NCBI GenBank assembly: GCA_030150585.1
Contig: JASLFM010000417.1
Span: 1-10,127, forward strand
Source of the DNA: Acidovorax sp.
Lineage (GTDB): Bacteria; Pseudomonadota; Gammaproteobacteria; Burkholderiales; Burkholderiaceae_C
DNA: 10,127 nucleotides
Direction: 5' to 3'
Shown in pieces: positions 1 to 6,089 of the stretch. The position numbers and the translations under genes were made by a program. Each line of letters opens with the position of its first letter. The stretch's first letter is position 1. Below the pieces are notes generated by a model. It was given only the letters and a program-made list of their open reading frames with translations, had not been told where the DNA came from and did no database searches.

Positions 1-323
1 TCCTCGGGCATGACGATCACGGCCGGCATGTCGAGCAGCCGGGCCGACAGCGCGATGGCCTGGGCATGGTTGCCCGATGAAAAGGCCAGCACGCCGCGTT
101 CGCGTTGCTCGGCAGAAAAGCGCGAAAGCGCGTTGTACGCACCACGGAACTTGAAGGCCCCCATGCGCTGCAGGTTTTCGCATTTGAAGAACAGCTGGGC
201 GCCGAGCATGTCGTCGGCGGTGCTGGAGCGCAGCACAGGCGTGCGGTGCGCCACACCGTCGAGCCGGCGGGCGGCGGCGGCAACGTCTTCGTAGGTGGGC
301 AGGTGCAAGGCGGGCGAGGTCAT
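1..323 (-). CDS. PLP-dependent threonine / threo-3-hydroxyaspartate dehydratase-type enzyme (N-terminal part, truncated by window edge)
   Basis: A fold-type II PLP enzyme that probably deaminates a hydroxy-amino acid (threonine, serine or threo-3-hydroxyaspartate) to a keto acid plus ammonia in the cytoplasm. About 107 codons are visible from the ATG at 323-321; the rest lies left of the window. The Schiff-base lysine is K58 in GAFKFRGA. The phosphate/substrate loop FSSGNHAQAIA lies at residues 81-91. The spellings AFKFRGA and FSSGNHAQAIAL recall SRY1-type 3-hydroxyaspartate dehydratases and serine racemases more than classical IlvA/TdcB, but the C-terminal half needed to decide, including any ACT domain, is missing. 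It is last in a minus-strand row after the crotonase-family gene, separated by 132 bp containing a stem-loop repeat, so it may have its own promoter. Family assignment is firm; substrate is inferred. Confidence 0.85.
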   Translation of the reverse strand, partial: MTSPALHLPTYEDVAAAARRLDGVAHRTPVLRSSTADDMLGAQLFFKCENLQRMGAFKFRGAYNALSRFSAEQRERGVLAFSSGNHAQAIALSARLLDMPAVIVMPE

Positions 324-342
324 GGCGGCATCCTCGGTAGGC

Positions 343-360
343 GGGGGCGTAGAAGCCCCC
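343..360 (-). other. Short GC-rich hairpin in the leader of the PLP-enzyme gene
   Basis: GGGGGC (343-348) and GCCCCC (355-360) form a perfect 6-bp stem with a 6-nt loop. Read on the minus strand it lies 19 nt upstream of the ATG at 323. No T-run follows in either direction, so it is not a standard intrinsic terminator. It may be a leader structure or chance in GC-rich DNA. Confidence 0.3.
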
Positions 361-399
361 AATGATAGCGCTCCCGCAGGCGGTTCAGCGTCAGAATGC

Positions 400-444
400 G
401 CGCTAGCGCCCGCCCCGCATGCGCTGGCAGCTATCGAATTTGAT
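400..444. repeat. Degenerate REP-like stem-loop repeat
   Basis: The segment contains the perfect palindrome GCGCTAGCGC (400-409) and then GCGCTGGCAGCTATCGAATT. Bases 402-409 pair with 421-428 (8 bp, one G-T wobble) around an 11-nt loop. The wording 'gcgctagc ... agcagctatcaaatttga' resembles a dispersed intergenic motif I recall from Acidovorax, Rhodoferax and Polaromonas genomes. That family link comes from memory and is untested. It sits just after the stop of the crotonase-family gene, where it could stabilise the 3' end of that transcript. Confidence 0.45.
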
Positions 445-455
445 GCGCCGCAGCG

Positions 456-1316
456 TCAGCCGCAGTCGCTGAAGCGCTGCAGCGGCGTGAGCGCGGGGAA
501 GTCGCCCGCGCGCTTTTGCTTCATGGCCGTGACGGATTCGCGCACGTGCCGATTGCTCCAGATGGCGCCCTGTAGCCAGCCCATCTGGCGCAGGCTGTCT
601 TCCACCGAGTGGTCGCGCGCGTAGTGCACGGCCTGCTTGGTGCCCCAGATGGCCACGGGCGGCTTGGCCGCGATCTCCTGTGCGCACTGCAGCGCGGCGG
701 CCAGCATGGCCTCCTGCGTGTCGAACACCTCGTTGACCAGGCCCAGGCCCAAAGCGCGCCCGGCGGGCAGGCGCCGGCCCGTGTAGGCCAGTTCCTTGAC
801 GAGGCCCATGGGGATGAGCTTGGGCAGGCGCTGCAGCGTGCCCACGTCGGCCACCATGCCGATGTTGATCTCCTGGATGCAGAAGAATGCATCCTGCGTG
901 GCGTAGCGGATGCAGGCCGCGGTGACCATGTCCACCGCGCCGCCGATGCAGCCGCCCTGGATGGCCGCGATGACCGGGATGCGCAGGTTCTCGATGCGGG
1001 TGAACGTGGCCTGCATGTCGGTCAGCAGGTCGAAGATGGCCGCGCGGCCCTCGGGGCTCTGGTCGTCCATCGTGATGGCGCCGCCGAAGGTTTCGAGCGC
1101 CATGCCCGCCGAGAAGTGCTTGCCCGTGCTGCTGATGACCAGGGCGCGTGCCTCGCCCCCCTGGTGCAAGTAGGCGAGCGCCTGGTCCAGCTCCCGCCAG
1201 AACTGCGGGTGCATGGTGTTCATTGCCTCGGGCCGCGAGAGCACGAGGTGGGCGACGTGGTCGGAAACCGAGAGCGTGAAGCAGCTCAGGGCCGGGGCGG
1301 GCTGGTGGTGCGTCAT
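456..1316 (-). CDS. Enoyl-CoA hydratase/isomerase family protein, dienoyl-CoA isomerase-like
   Basis: A 286-aa crotonase-fold enzyme, most likely a delta(3,5)-delta(2,4)-dienoyl-CoA isomerase acting in beta-oxidation of unsaturated fatty acids. The first oxyanion-hole segment is around GKHFSAGMAL (65-74); the second is GGCIGGAVDM (121-130). The stretch DVGTLQRLP (157-165) and the phrase SRDHSV-like ARDHSV (233-238) closely match eukaryotic ECH1. Three acidic residues, D129, E149 and D157, have the same spacing (20 and 8 residues) as the catalytic Asp176, Glu196 and Asp204 of rat dienoyl-CoA isomerase. The ATG at 1316 gives the usual family length; no clear Shine-Dalgarno precedes it. It starts 50 bp after the DUF853 gene on the same strand and could be cotranscribed with it. 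Substrate specificity is inferred from residue spacing only. Confidence 0.9.
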   Translation of the reverse strand: MTHHQPAPALSCFTLSVSDHVAHLVLSRPEAMNTMHPQFWRELDQALAYLHQGGEARALVISSTGKHFSAGMALETFGGAITMDDQSPEGRAAIFDLLTDMQATFTRIENLRIPVIAAIQGGCIGGAVDMVTAACIRYATQDAFFCIQEINIGMVADVGTLQRLPKLIPMGLVKELAYTGRRLPAGRALGLGLVNEVFDTQEAMLAAALQCAQEIAAKPPVAIWGTKQAVHYARDHSVEDSLRQMGWLQGAIWSNRHVRESVTAMKQKRAGDFPALTPLQRFSDCG

Positions 1317-1366
1317 GGCGGCACTGTAGGGCGGGGCGGTGGCTGCGCGCGTCCCCTGGGCGACTT

Positions 1367-2884
1367 TCAGCGGCGCTTGCTGCCGCCGCCGAAGAGGCTG
1401 CCCATCACGCCGCGCAGGATTTCGCGGCCCAGCGTGGTGCCCACGGTGCGCGCGGTGGACTTGGCCATGGTCTGCACCAGCCCGTCGTGCTTGGCGCCGC
1501 GCGGCCCCGTGGTGCCGAACAGCACGTCGTTCAGGCCGCCGAGCAGGCCGCCGCCTTCGCTGGGGGCTGCGCTCTTGTCGCCCGCCGGGGCGGCCACGGA
1601 GCCTTCGGCCGTGCGGCCCTGGAGCTTTTCGTAGGCCGATTCGCGGTCCACGGCCTTCTCGTACACGCCAGCCACGAGCGAGCTGGCCATCAGCGCCTGG
1701 CGCTGGGCGGGCGTGATGGGGCCGATCTGGCTGCCCGGCGGCAGCACGAAGACGCGTTCGGTCACACTGGGGCGGCCCTTGGCGTCGAGGAAGCTGATGA
1801 GCGCCTCGCCCACGGCGAGTTCGGTGATCGCGGTCTCGATGTCGAGGCCGGGGTTTTGGCGCATGGTGGTGGCCGTGGCTTTCACGGCCTTCTGGTCGCG
1901 CGGCGTGAAGGCGCGCAGCGCATGCTGCACGCGGTTGCCGAGCTGGGCGAGCACGCTGTCGGGGATGTCGAGCGGGTTCTGTGTCACGAAGTACACGCCC
2001 ACGCCCTTGGAGCGCACGAGGCGCACCACGAGCTCGATGCGCTCGACGAGCACCTTGGGCGCCTCGTTGAACAGCAGGTGCGCCTCGTCGAAGAAGAAGA
2101 CCAGCTTGGGTTGCTCGGGGTCGCCGATCTCGGGCAACTGCTCGAACAGGTCCGAGAGCATCCAGAGTAGGAAGGTGGCATACAGGCGCGGGGAGTTCAG
2201 CAGCTTGTCGGCAGCCAGGATGTTGACCACGCCGCGTCCGCTGGCGTCGGTCTGCATGAAGTCCTGGATGTTGAGCATGGGCTCGCCGAAGAACTTGTCG
2301 CCGCCCTGCTGCTCGATCTGCAACAGGCCGCGCTGGATAGCGCCCACGCTGGCCGCGCTGATGTTGCCGTAGTTGGTGGTGAACTCCTTGGCGTTGTCGC
2401 CCACGTAGGTGAGCATGGCGCGCAGGTCCTTGAGGTCCAGCAAAAGCAAACCATTGTCATCGGCGATCTTGAACACGAGGTTCAGCACGCCCAGCTGCGT
2501 CTCGTTGAGATTCAGCATGCGGCCCAGCAGCAGCGGGCCCATGTCGGAGATCGTGGCACGCACCGGATGGCCCTGCTCGCCGAACACGTCCCACAGCGTG
2601 GTGGGGCAGGCCACGGGCTCGGGCAGGTCCAGCCCCCGGTCCTTGAGCGTGGCCGCGAGCTTCTCGCCAATGGTGCCCTTCTGGCTGATGCCCGTGAGGT
2701 CGCCCTTCACGTCGGCCATGAACACAGGCACGCCGATGCGCGAGAAATTCTCGGCCAGCGTCTGCAGCGTGACGGTCTTGCCCGTGCCTGTGGCGCCTGT
2801 GATGAGCCCGTGGCGGTTGGCCAGGCCCGGCAGGAGCTGGCATTCGGTGGAGGCATGCTTGGCAATCAGGAGCGGCTCGGCCAT
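1367..2884 (-). CDS. HerA-like / DUF853 (YjgR family) P-loop ATPase
   Basis: A 505-aa cytoplasmic ATPase of the DUF853/YjgR group, related to HerA/FtsK-type motor ATPases. The N-terminus carries a Walker A motif, GATGTGKT, at residues 30-37, followed by ADVKGDLTG (57-65). The Walker B motif with the catalytic acid is LVFFFDEAHLLF (261-272). A sensor-like segment, FVTQNPLDIPD, is at 299-309. The C-terminus is Gly- and Lys/Arg-rich (LFGGGSKRR). Length agrees with YjgR proteins (about 500 aa). The ATG at 2884 is preceded on the minus strand by a good Shine-Dalgarno, GAGGA (2897-2893), 8 nt upstream. HerA proteins often pair with the NurA nuclease, but none is seen here. The biological role of DUF853 proteins is poorly known. 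It is divergent from yebC. Confidence 0.92.
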   Translation of the reverse strand: MAEPLLIAKHASTECQLLPGLANRHGLITGATGTGKTVTLQTLAENFSRIGVPVFMADVKGDLTGISQKGTIGEKLAATLKDRGLDLPEPVACPTTLWDVFGEQGHPVRATISDMGPLLLGRMLNLNETQLGVLNLVFKIADDNGLLLLDLKDLRAMLTYVGDNAKEFTTNYGNISAASVGAIQRGLLQIEQQGGDKFFGEPMLNIQDFMQTDASGRGVVNILAADKLLNSPRLYATFLLWMLSDLFEQLPEIGDPEQPKLVFFFDEAHLLFNEAPKVLVERIELVVRLVRSKGVGVYFVTQNPLDIPDSVLAQLGNRVQHALRAFTPRDQKAVKATATTMRQNPGLDIETAITELAVGEALISFLDAKGRPSVTERVFVLPPGSQIGPITPAQRQALMASSLVAGVYEKAVDRESAYEKLQGRTAEGSVAAPAGDKSAAPSEGGGLLGGLNDVLFGTTGPRGAKHDGLVQTMAKSTARTVGTTLGREILRGVMGSLFGGGSKRR

Positions 2885-2962
2885 TTCGGGTTTCCTCGGG
2901 GGGCAGGGGCGGGCAAAAGTAAAATCGGAGCCAGTAGATTAAATCAATACGAAGGACACCCT
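2885..2962. promoter_or_regulatory. Divergent intergenic region between DUF853 ATPase and yebC
   Basis: This 78-bp region must hold the signals for both divergent genes. It includes the Shine-Dalgarno of the ATPase gene (GAGGA, minus strand, 2897-2893) and that of yebC (AAGGA, 2952-2956). An AT-richer patch at 2914-2948 contains -10-like words (TAGATT at 2935-2940), but no convincing -35 box sits at the right distance on either strand. The exact promoters are therefore not assigned. Confidence 0.4.
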
Positions 2963-3682
2963 GTGGCAGGACACAGCAAATGGGCCAACATCCAGCACCG
3001 CAAGGGGCGGCAGGATGAAAAGCGCGGCAAGATCTGGACCCGGATCATCCGCGAGATCACCGTGGCCGCCCGCGCGGGCGGCGGCGACGCCTCGGCCAAT
3101 CCGCGCCTGCGCCTGGCCATCGACAAGGCCAAGGCCGCCAACATGCCGGCCGACCGCATCAAGTACAACATCGACAAGGCCACGGGCAACGCCGAGGGCC
3201 TGACCTACGAGGAAATCCGCTACGAGGGCTACGGTATCGGCGGCGCGGCCATCATCGTGGACACCATGACCGACAACCGTGTGCGCACAGTGGCCGAGGT
3301 GCGCCACGCCTTCAGCAAGCATGGCGGCAACATGGGCACGGAGGGCTCGGTGGCGTTCCAGTTCAAGCACTGCGGCCAACTGATCTTCGCGCCCGGCACG
3401 AGCGAGGACAAGGTCATGGAGGTGGCGCTGGACGCTGGCGCCGAAGACGTGGTGACCGACGACGACGGTGCCATCGAGGTGCTCACGGCTCCGGCCGAAT
3501 TCGAGGCCGTGAAGAATGCCCTGGAGGCTGCGGGCCTGGTGCCCGAGGTGGCCGGGGTGACCATGCGCGCCGAAAACACCATCGAACTCACGGGCGACGA
3601 TGCCGCCCGCATGCAGAAGCTCCTGGACGTGCTCGAAGACCTGGACGATGTGCAAGAGGTTTACCACAACGCCGCGCTGTAA
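2963..3682 (+). CDS. yebC: YebC/PmpR-family protein (TACO1 family)
   Basis: A 239-aa YebC-family protein. Members have been described as DNA-binding regulators (PmpR) and, more recently, as translation factors that help ribosomes through difficult proline-rich stretches. The diagnostic N-terminus AGHSKWANIQHRKGRQD directly follows the start. The core GGGDASANPRLRLAIDKAKA and the segment NMPADRIKYNIDKATG are family hallmarks; the end, LDDVQEVYHNAAL, is also typical. I chose the GTG at 2963 because the family invariably begins at (M)AGHSKW and AAGGA (2952-2956) lies 6 nt upstream. The longer open frame to the left overlaps the divergent ATPase gene and is not credible. It is followed by purD after only 6 nt, so the two are probably cotranscribed. 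Confidence 0.97.
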   Translation: MAGHSKWANIQHRKGRQDEKRGKIWTRIIREITVAARAGGGDASANPRLRLAIDKAKAANMPADRIKYNIDKATGNAEGLTYEEIRYEGYGIGGAAIIVDTMTDNRVRTVAEVRHAFSKHGGNMGTEGSVAFQFKHCGQLIFAPGTSEDKVMEVALDAGAEDVVTDDDGAIEVLTAPAEFEAVKNALEAAGLVPEVAGVTMRAENTIELTGDDAARMQKLLDVLEDLDDVQEVYHNAAL

Positions 3683-3688
3683 GAACCC

Positions 3689-4972
3689 ATGAAAGTACTC
3701 GTCATTGGCGGCGGTGGCCGCGAACATGCACTGGCCTGGAAGCTGGCCCAATCGCCCAAGGCGACCAAGGTCTACGTGGCGCCCGGTAACGGCGGCACGG
3801 CGCTGAATCCCAAGTTCGAGAATGTGCCCCTCTCGGACGTGCGTGCGCTGCGGGCGTGGGCGCAGGAGCAGAAGATCGGCCTTACCGTGGTCGGCCCCGA
3901 GGCGCCGCTCGCGGCGGGCGTGGTGGACGAATTCCGCGCCCACGGACTGCGCGTGTTCGGCCCCACGAAGGATGCGGCGCAGCTGGAGAGCTCCAAGGCC
4001 TTTTCCAAGGCCTTCATGCGCCGCCACGGCATCCCCACGGCGGACTACGACACCTTCACCGACCCGGCTGCGGCCCACGCCTTCGTGGACCGCCTGGGCG
4101 CGCCCATCGTGATCAAGGCCGACGGCCTGGCCGCAGGCAAGGGCGTGGTGGTGGCCATGACGCTGCAGGAGGCGCATGAGGCCGTGGATTTCATGCTGGT
4201 GGACAACAAGTACGGCGTAGCGCACAACGAAGGCGGGGCCCGCGTCGTCATCGAGGAATTCCTCGAGGGCGAGGAGGCCAGCTTCATCGTGCTGTGCGAC
4301 GGCAAGAACGTCGCCGCGCTGGCCACGAGCCAGGACCACAAGCGCCTCAAGGATGGCGACCAGGGCCCGAACACGGGCGGCATGGGCGCGTATTCGCCCG
4401 CGCCCGTGGTGACGGCCGACGTGCATGCACGCGCCATGCGCGAGATCATCCTGCCTACGATCCGCGGCATGGAGAAGGACGGCATTCCGTACACGGGCTT
4501 CCTGTACGCGGGCCTCATGATCGACGCCAAGGGCCACCCCAAGACGCTCGAATTCAACTGCCGCATGGGGGACCCCGAGACCCAGCCGATCATGATGCGC
4601 CTCAAGAGCGACCTCGTGGAGCTGCTCGGCGCGGCCGTGGACGGCAAGCTCGACCAGGTCGAGCTGCAATGGGACCGCCGCACGGCCCTCGGCGTCGTGA
4701 TGGCCGCGCATGGCTACCCCGAGAACCCGCGCAAGGGCGATGCGATCACAGGCCTGCCGGCGGACGCCGACGATGCCATGGTCTTCCATGCCGGTACGGT
4801 GCTGGTGGACGGCGTGCCGCAGACCAGCGGCGGCCGCGTGCTCTGCGTAACGGCCCTGGCCGACAGCGTGAAGCAGGCGCAGCAGCGCGTGTACGACGTG
4901 GCGCGCGGCATCCACTTCGATGGTGCCCAGTACCGCCACGACATCGGCCACCGCGCCGTGAAGAACGGATGA
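3689..4972 (+). CDS. purD: Phosphoribosylamine--glycine ligase (GAR synthetase)
   Basis: Catalyses the ATP-dependent ligation of glycine to 5-phosphoribosylamine, the second step of de novo purine synthesis. The 427-aa length matches the family (about 430 aa). The N-terminal domain begins MKVLVIGGGGREHALAWK, and VGPEAPLAAG lies at 68-77. The ATP-grasp domain shows ESSKAFSK (100-107), VIKADGLAAGKGVVV (141-155), TSQDHKRLKDGDQGPNTGG (213-231) and the metal-binding region EFNCRMGDPETQ (288-299). The ATG at 3689 is 6 nt after the yebC stop. Its stop overlaps the hemF start (ATGA), which suggests translational coupling. No key residue appears missing. Confidence 0.98.
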   Translation: MKVLVIGGGGREHALAWKLAQSPKATKVYVAPGNGGTALNPKFENVPLSDVRALRAWAQEQKIGLTVVGPEAPLAAGVVDEFRAHGLRVFGPTKDAAQLESSKAFSKAFMRRHGIPTADYDTFTDPAAAHAFVDRLGAPIVIKADGLAAGKGVVVAMTLQEAHEAVDFMLVDNKYGVAHNEGGARVVIEEFLEGEEASFIVLCDGKNVAALATSQDHKRLKDGDQGPNTGGMGAYSPAPVVTADVHARAMREIILPTIRGMEKDGIPYTGFLYAGLMIDAKGHPKTLEFNCRMGDPETQPIMMRLKSDLVELLGAAVDGKLDQVELQWDRRTALGVVMAAHGYPENPRKGDAITGLPADADDAMVFHAGTVLVDGVPQTSGGRVLCVTALADSVKQAQQRVYDVARGIHFDGAQYRHDIGHRAVKNG

Positions 4973-5907
4973 GCGCGCTGCATCCCTCCGGTGCCGTGGA
5001 GCGTGTGCGCGGCTATCTCACCGACCTGCAGTCGCGTATCACGGGTGCGATCGAGGGCGTGGAGGGGGCGCAGGGCGCGCGCTTCGCCGTCGATGCATGG
5101 AGCAAGGGGCCCGGGGAAGCGCTGCAGGGCGACGGCATCACGCAGATCCTCGAAGGCGGCCGCGTATTCGAGCGCGCGGGCGTGGGCTTTTCGCACGTGC
5201 GCGGCGGCCAGCTGCCGCCCTCTGCCACGCAGCACCGGCCCGAGTTGGCCGGCGCGCCGTTCGAGGCCATGGGCGTCTCGCTGGTGTTCCACCCGCTCAA
5301 CCCCTATGTGCCCACGGTGCACATGAACGTGCGCATGATTGCGGCTGGGCAGCCTGGCCAGGCTCCCGTGTGCTGGTTCGGCGGTGGCATGGACCTCACG
5401 CCGTACTACGGTTTCGAGGAAGATGCGGTGCATTTCCACCGCGTATGCCGCGACACGCTCAACCCCTTCGGCGAAGGGCTGTACCTGCGTTTCAAGCGCT
5501 GGTGCGACGAGTATTTCTATCTCAAGCACCGTGACGAGCAGCGCGGCGTGGGCGGCATTTTCTTCGACGATTTTTCGGCCCTCGGTTTCGAGCGCAGCCT
5601 TGCCATGACCCAGGCCGTGGGCGATGCCTTCTTGGGGGCCTATCTGCCCATCGTGGAGCGCCGCGCGAAAACACCCTTCGGCGAGCGCGAGCGCGCGTTC
5701 CAGCTTTACCGGCGCGGGCGCTACGTGGAGTTCAACCTCGTGTGGGATCGCGGCACCCACTTCGGCCTGCAATCGGGCGGGCGCACGGAGTCGATCCTGC
5801 TGTCCATGCCGCCCATGGCGGGCTGGGCCTACCGGCGCGAGGACCCTCCGGGCTCGCCCGAGGCCGAACTGACGCGGCGCTTTTTGGTGCGGCGCAACTG
5901 GATCTGA
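4969..5907 (+). CDS. hemF: Oxygen-dependent coproporphyrinogen III oxidase
   Basis: Converts coproporphyrinogen III to protoporphyrinogen IX by two oxidative decarboxylations using O2, a late heme-synthesis step in the cytoplasm. Using the ATG at 4969 the protein has 312 aa, close to the usual 300. Family signatures are VFHPLNPYVPTVHMNVR (106-122), WFGGGMDLTPYYGFEED (136-152), FDDFSALGFE (199-208) and FNLVWDRGTHFGLQSGGR (255-272); the C-terminus RRNWI is also typical. I chose this start because it overlaps the purD stop as ATGA and because the longer open frame upstream lies inside purD. Oxygen dependence implies that the host can live aerobically; an anaerobic HemN is not seen here. It is followed by a 182-bp gap, so it may be the last gene of a yebC-purD-hemF unit. 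Confidence 0.98.
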   Translation: MSALHPSGAVERVRGYLTDLQSRITGAIEGVEGAQGARFAVDAWSKGPGEALQGDGITQILEGGRVFERAGVGFSHVRGGQLPPSATQHRPELAGAPFEAMGVSLVFHPLNPYVPTVHMNVRMIAAGQPGQAPVCWFGGGMDLTPYYGFEEDAVHFHRVCRDTLNPFGEGLYLRFKRWCDEYFYLKHRDEQRGVGGIFFDDFSALGFERSLAMTQAVGDAFLGAYLPIVERRAKTPFGERERAFQLYRRGRYVEFNLVWDRGTHFGLQSGGRTESILLSMPPMAGWAYRREDPPGSPEAELTRRFLVRRNWI

Positions 5908-5934
5908 ACGCCTCTTGGGGCCCAAAACTATAAT
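5904..5934 (+). promoter_or_regulatory. Possible promoter with perfect TATAAT box after hemF
   Basis: A consensus TATAAT (5929-5934) lies in a short AT-rich island inside GC-rich DNA. The best -35-like word is CTGAAC (5904-5909) at a 19-nt spacing, which is weak. If active, transcription would start near 5941 and run through two hairpins towards rsfS. Confidence 0.35.
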
Positions 5935-5946
5935 TTCCATAGCTTA

Positions 5947-5969
5947 GGGCGCATGACCAGCGGGCGCCC
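5947..5969 (+). other. Small GC hairpin in the hemF-rsfS gap
   Basis: GGGCGC (5947-5952) pairs with GCGCCC (5964-5969) around an 11-nt loop. It would lie near the 5' end of any transcript started at the TATAAT box at 5929. No T-run follows. Function unknown. Confidence 0.3.
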
Positions 5970-5984
5970 AGAGCCAAAAACCTT

Positions 5985-6038
5985 GCCCCAAGGGCCAGGC
6001 GCGCCCGCGCAACACGCAGGGGCGCGCCCTCTTGGGGC
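5985..6038 (+). other. Long GC-rich stem-loop between hemF and rsfS
   Basis: Bases 5985-5994 pair with 6029-6038 (10 bp, one G-T wobble). After a 3-nt bulge (5995-5997), bases 5998-6006 pair perfectly with 6020-6028 (9 bp, GGCGCGCCC with GGGCGCGCC). The 13-nt loop can add a further GCG/CGC helix. At about 19 paired bases it is the strongest secondary structure I found in the window. No T-tract follows, so it is not a textbook intrinsic terminator. It could still end or protect the hemF transcript, be part of a small RNA, or be a protein-binding repeat. Confidence 0.55.
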
Positions 6039-6061
6039 GCTTGCGCGATGCGCGCTATATT
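6032..6061 (+). promoter_or_regulatory. Candidate promoter for the rsfS-rlmH-maf operon
   Basis: TTGGGG (6032-6037) and TATATT (6056-6061) are separated by 18 nt, a reasonable sigma-70-type arrangement. The predicted start would be near 6068, giving a leader of about 22 nt before the ATG at 6090. The -35 box overlaps the 3' arm of the long stem-loop. Supported by sequence resemblance only. Confidence 0.4.
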
Positions 6062-6089
6062 GACCCTACCTCTACCACACCAACGCCTG

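Noticed and set aside
609..1634. A 341-codon plus-strand open frame opposite the crotonase-family gene and the ATPase gene
   Set aside because: It lies across the ends of two well-supported minus-strand genes and has no recognisable motif.
2939..4951. A 670-codon open frame on the minus strand opposite yebC and purD
   Set aside because: It is the antisense shadow of two certain genes in high-GC DNA, rich in His, Ala, Gly, Arg and Val with no recognisable domain. Third-position GC bias of the sense genes explains the lack of stops.
5985..6038. The stem-loop as a textbook Rho-independent terminator for hemF
   Set aside because: There is no T-tract after the 3' arm; GC-rich sequence follows. 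It is kept only as a structured element of unknown role.
6048..6089. Upstream ATG at 6048 as the start of rsfS
   Set aside because: It would add MRAILTLPLPHQRL, not expected in the family, and overlaps the better promoter candidate. The ATG at 6090 fits better, although no strong Shine-Dalgarno decides it.
5929..6089. The hemF-rsfS gap as 6S RNA
   Set aside because: Length and hairpin content are suggestive, but I cannot recognise the conserved central bubble or closing stem, and 6S is usually found elsewhere. Not supported by eye.
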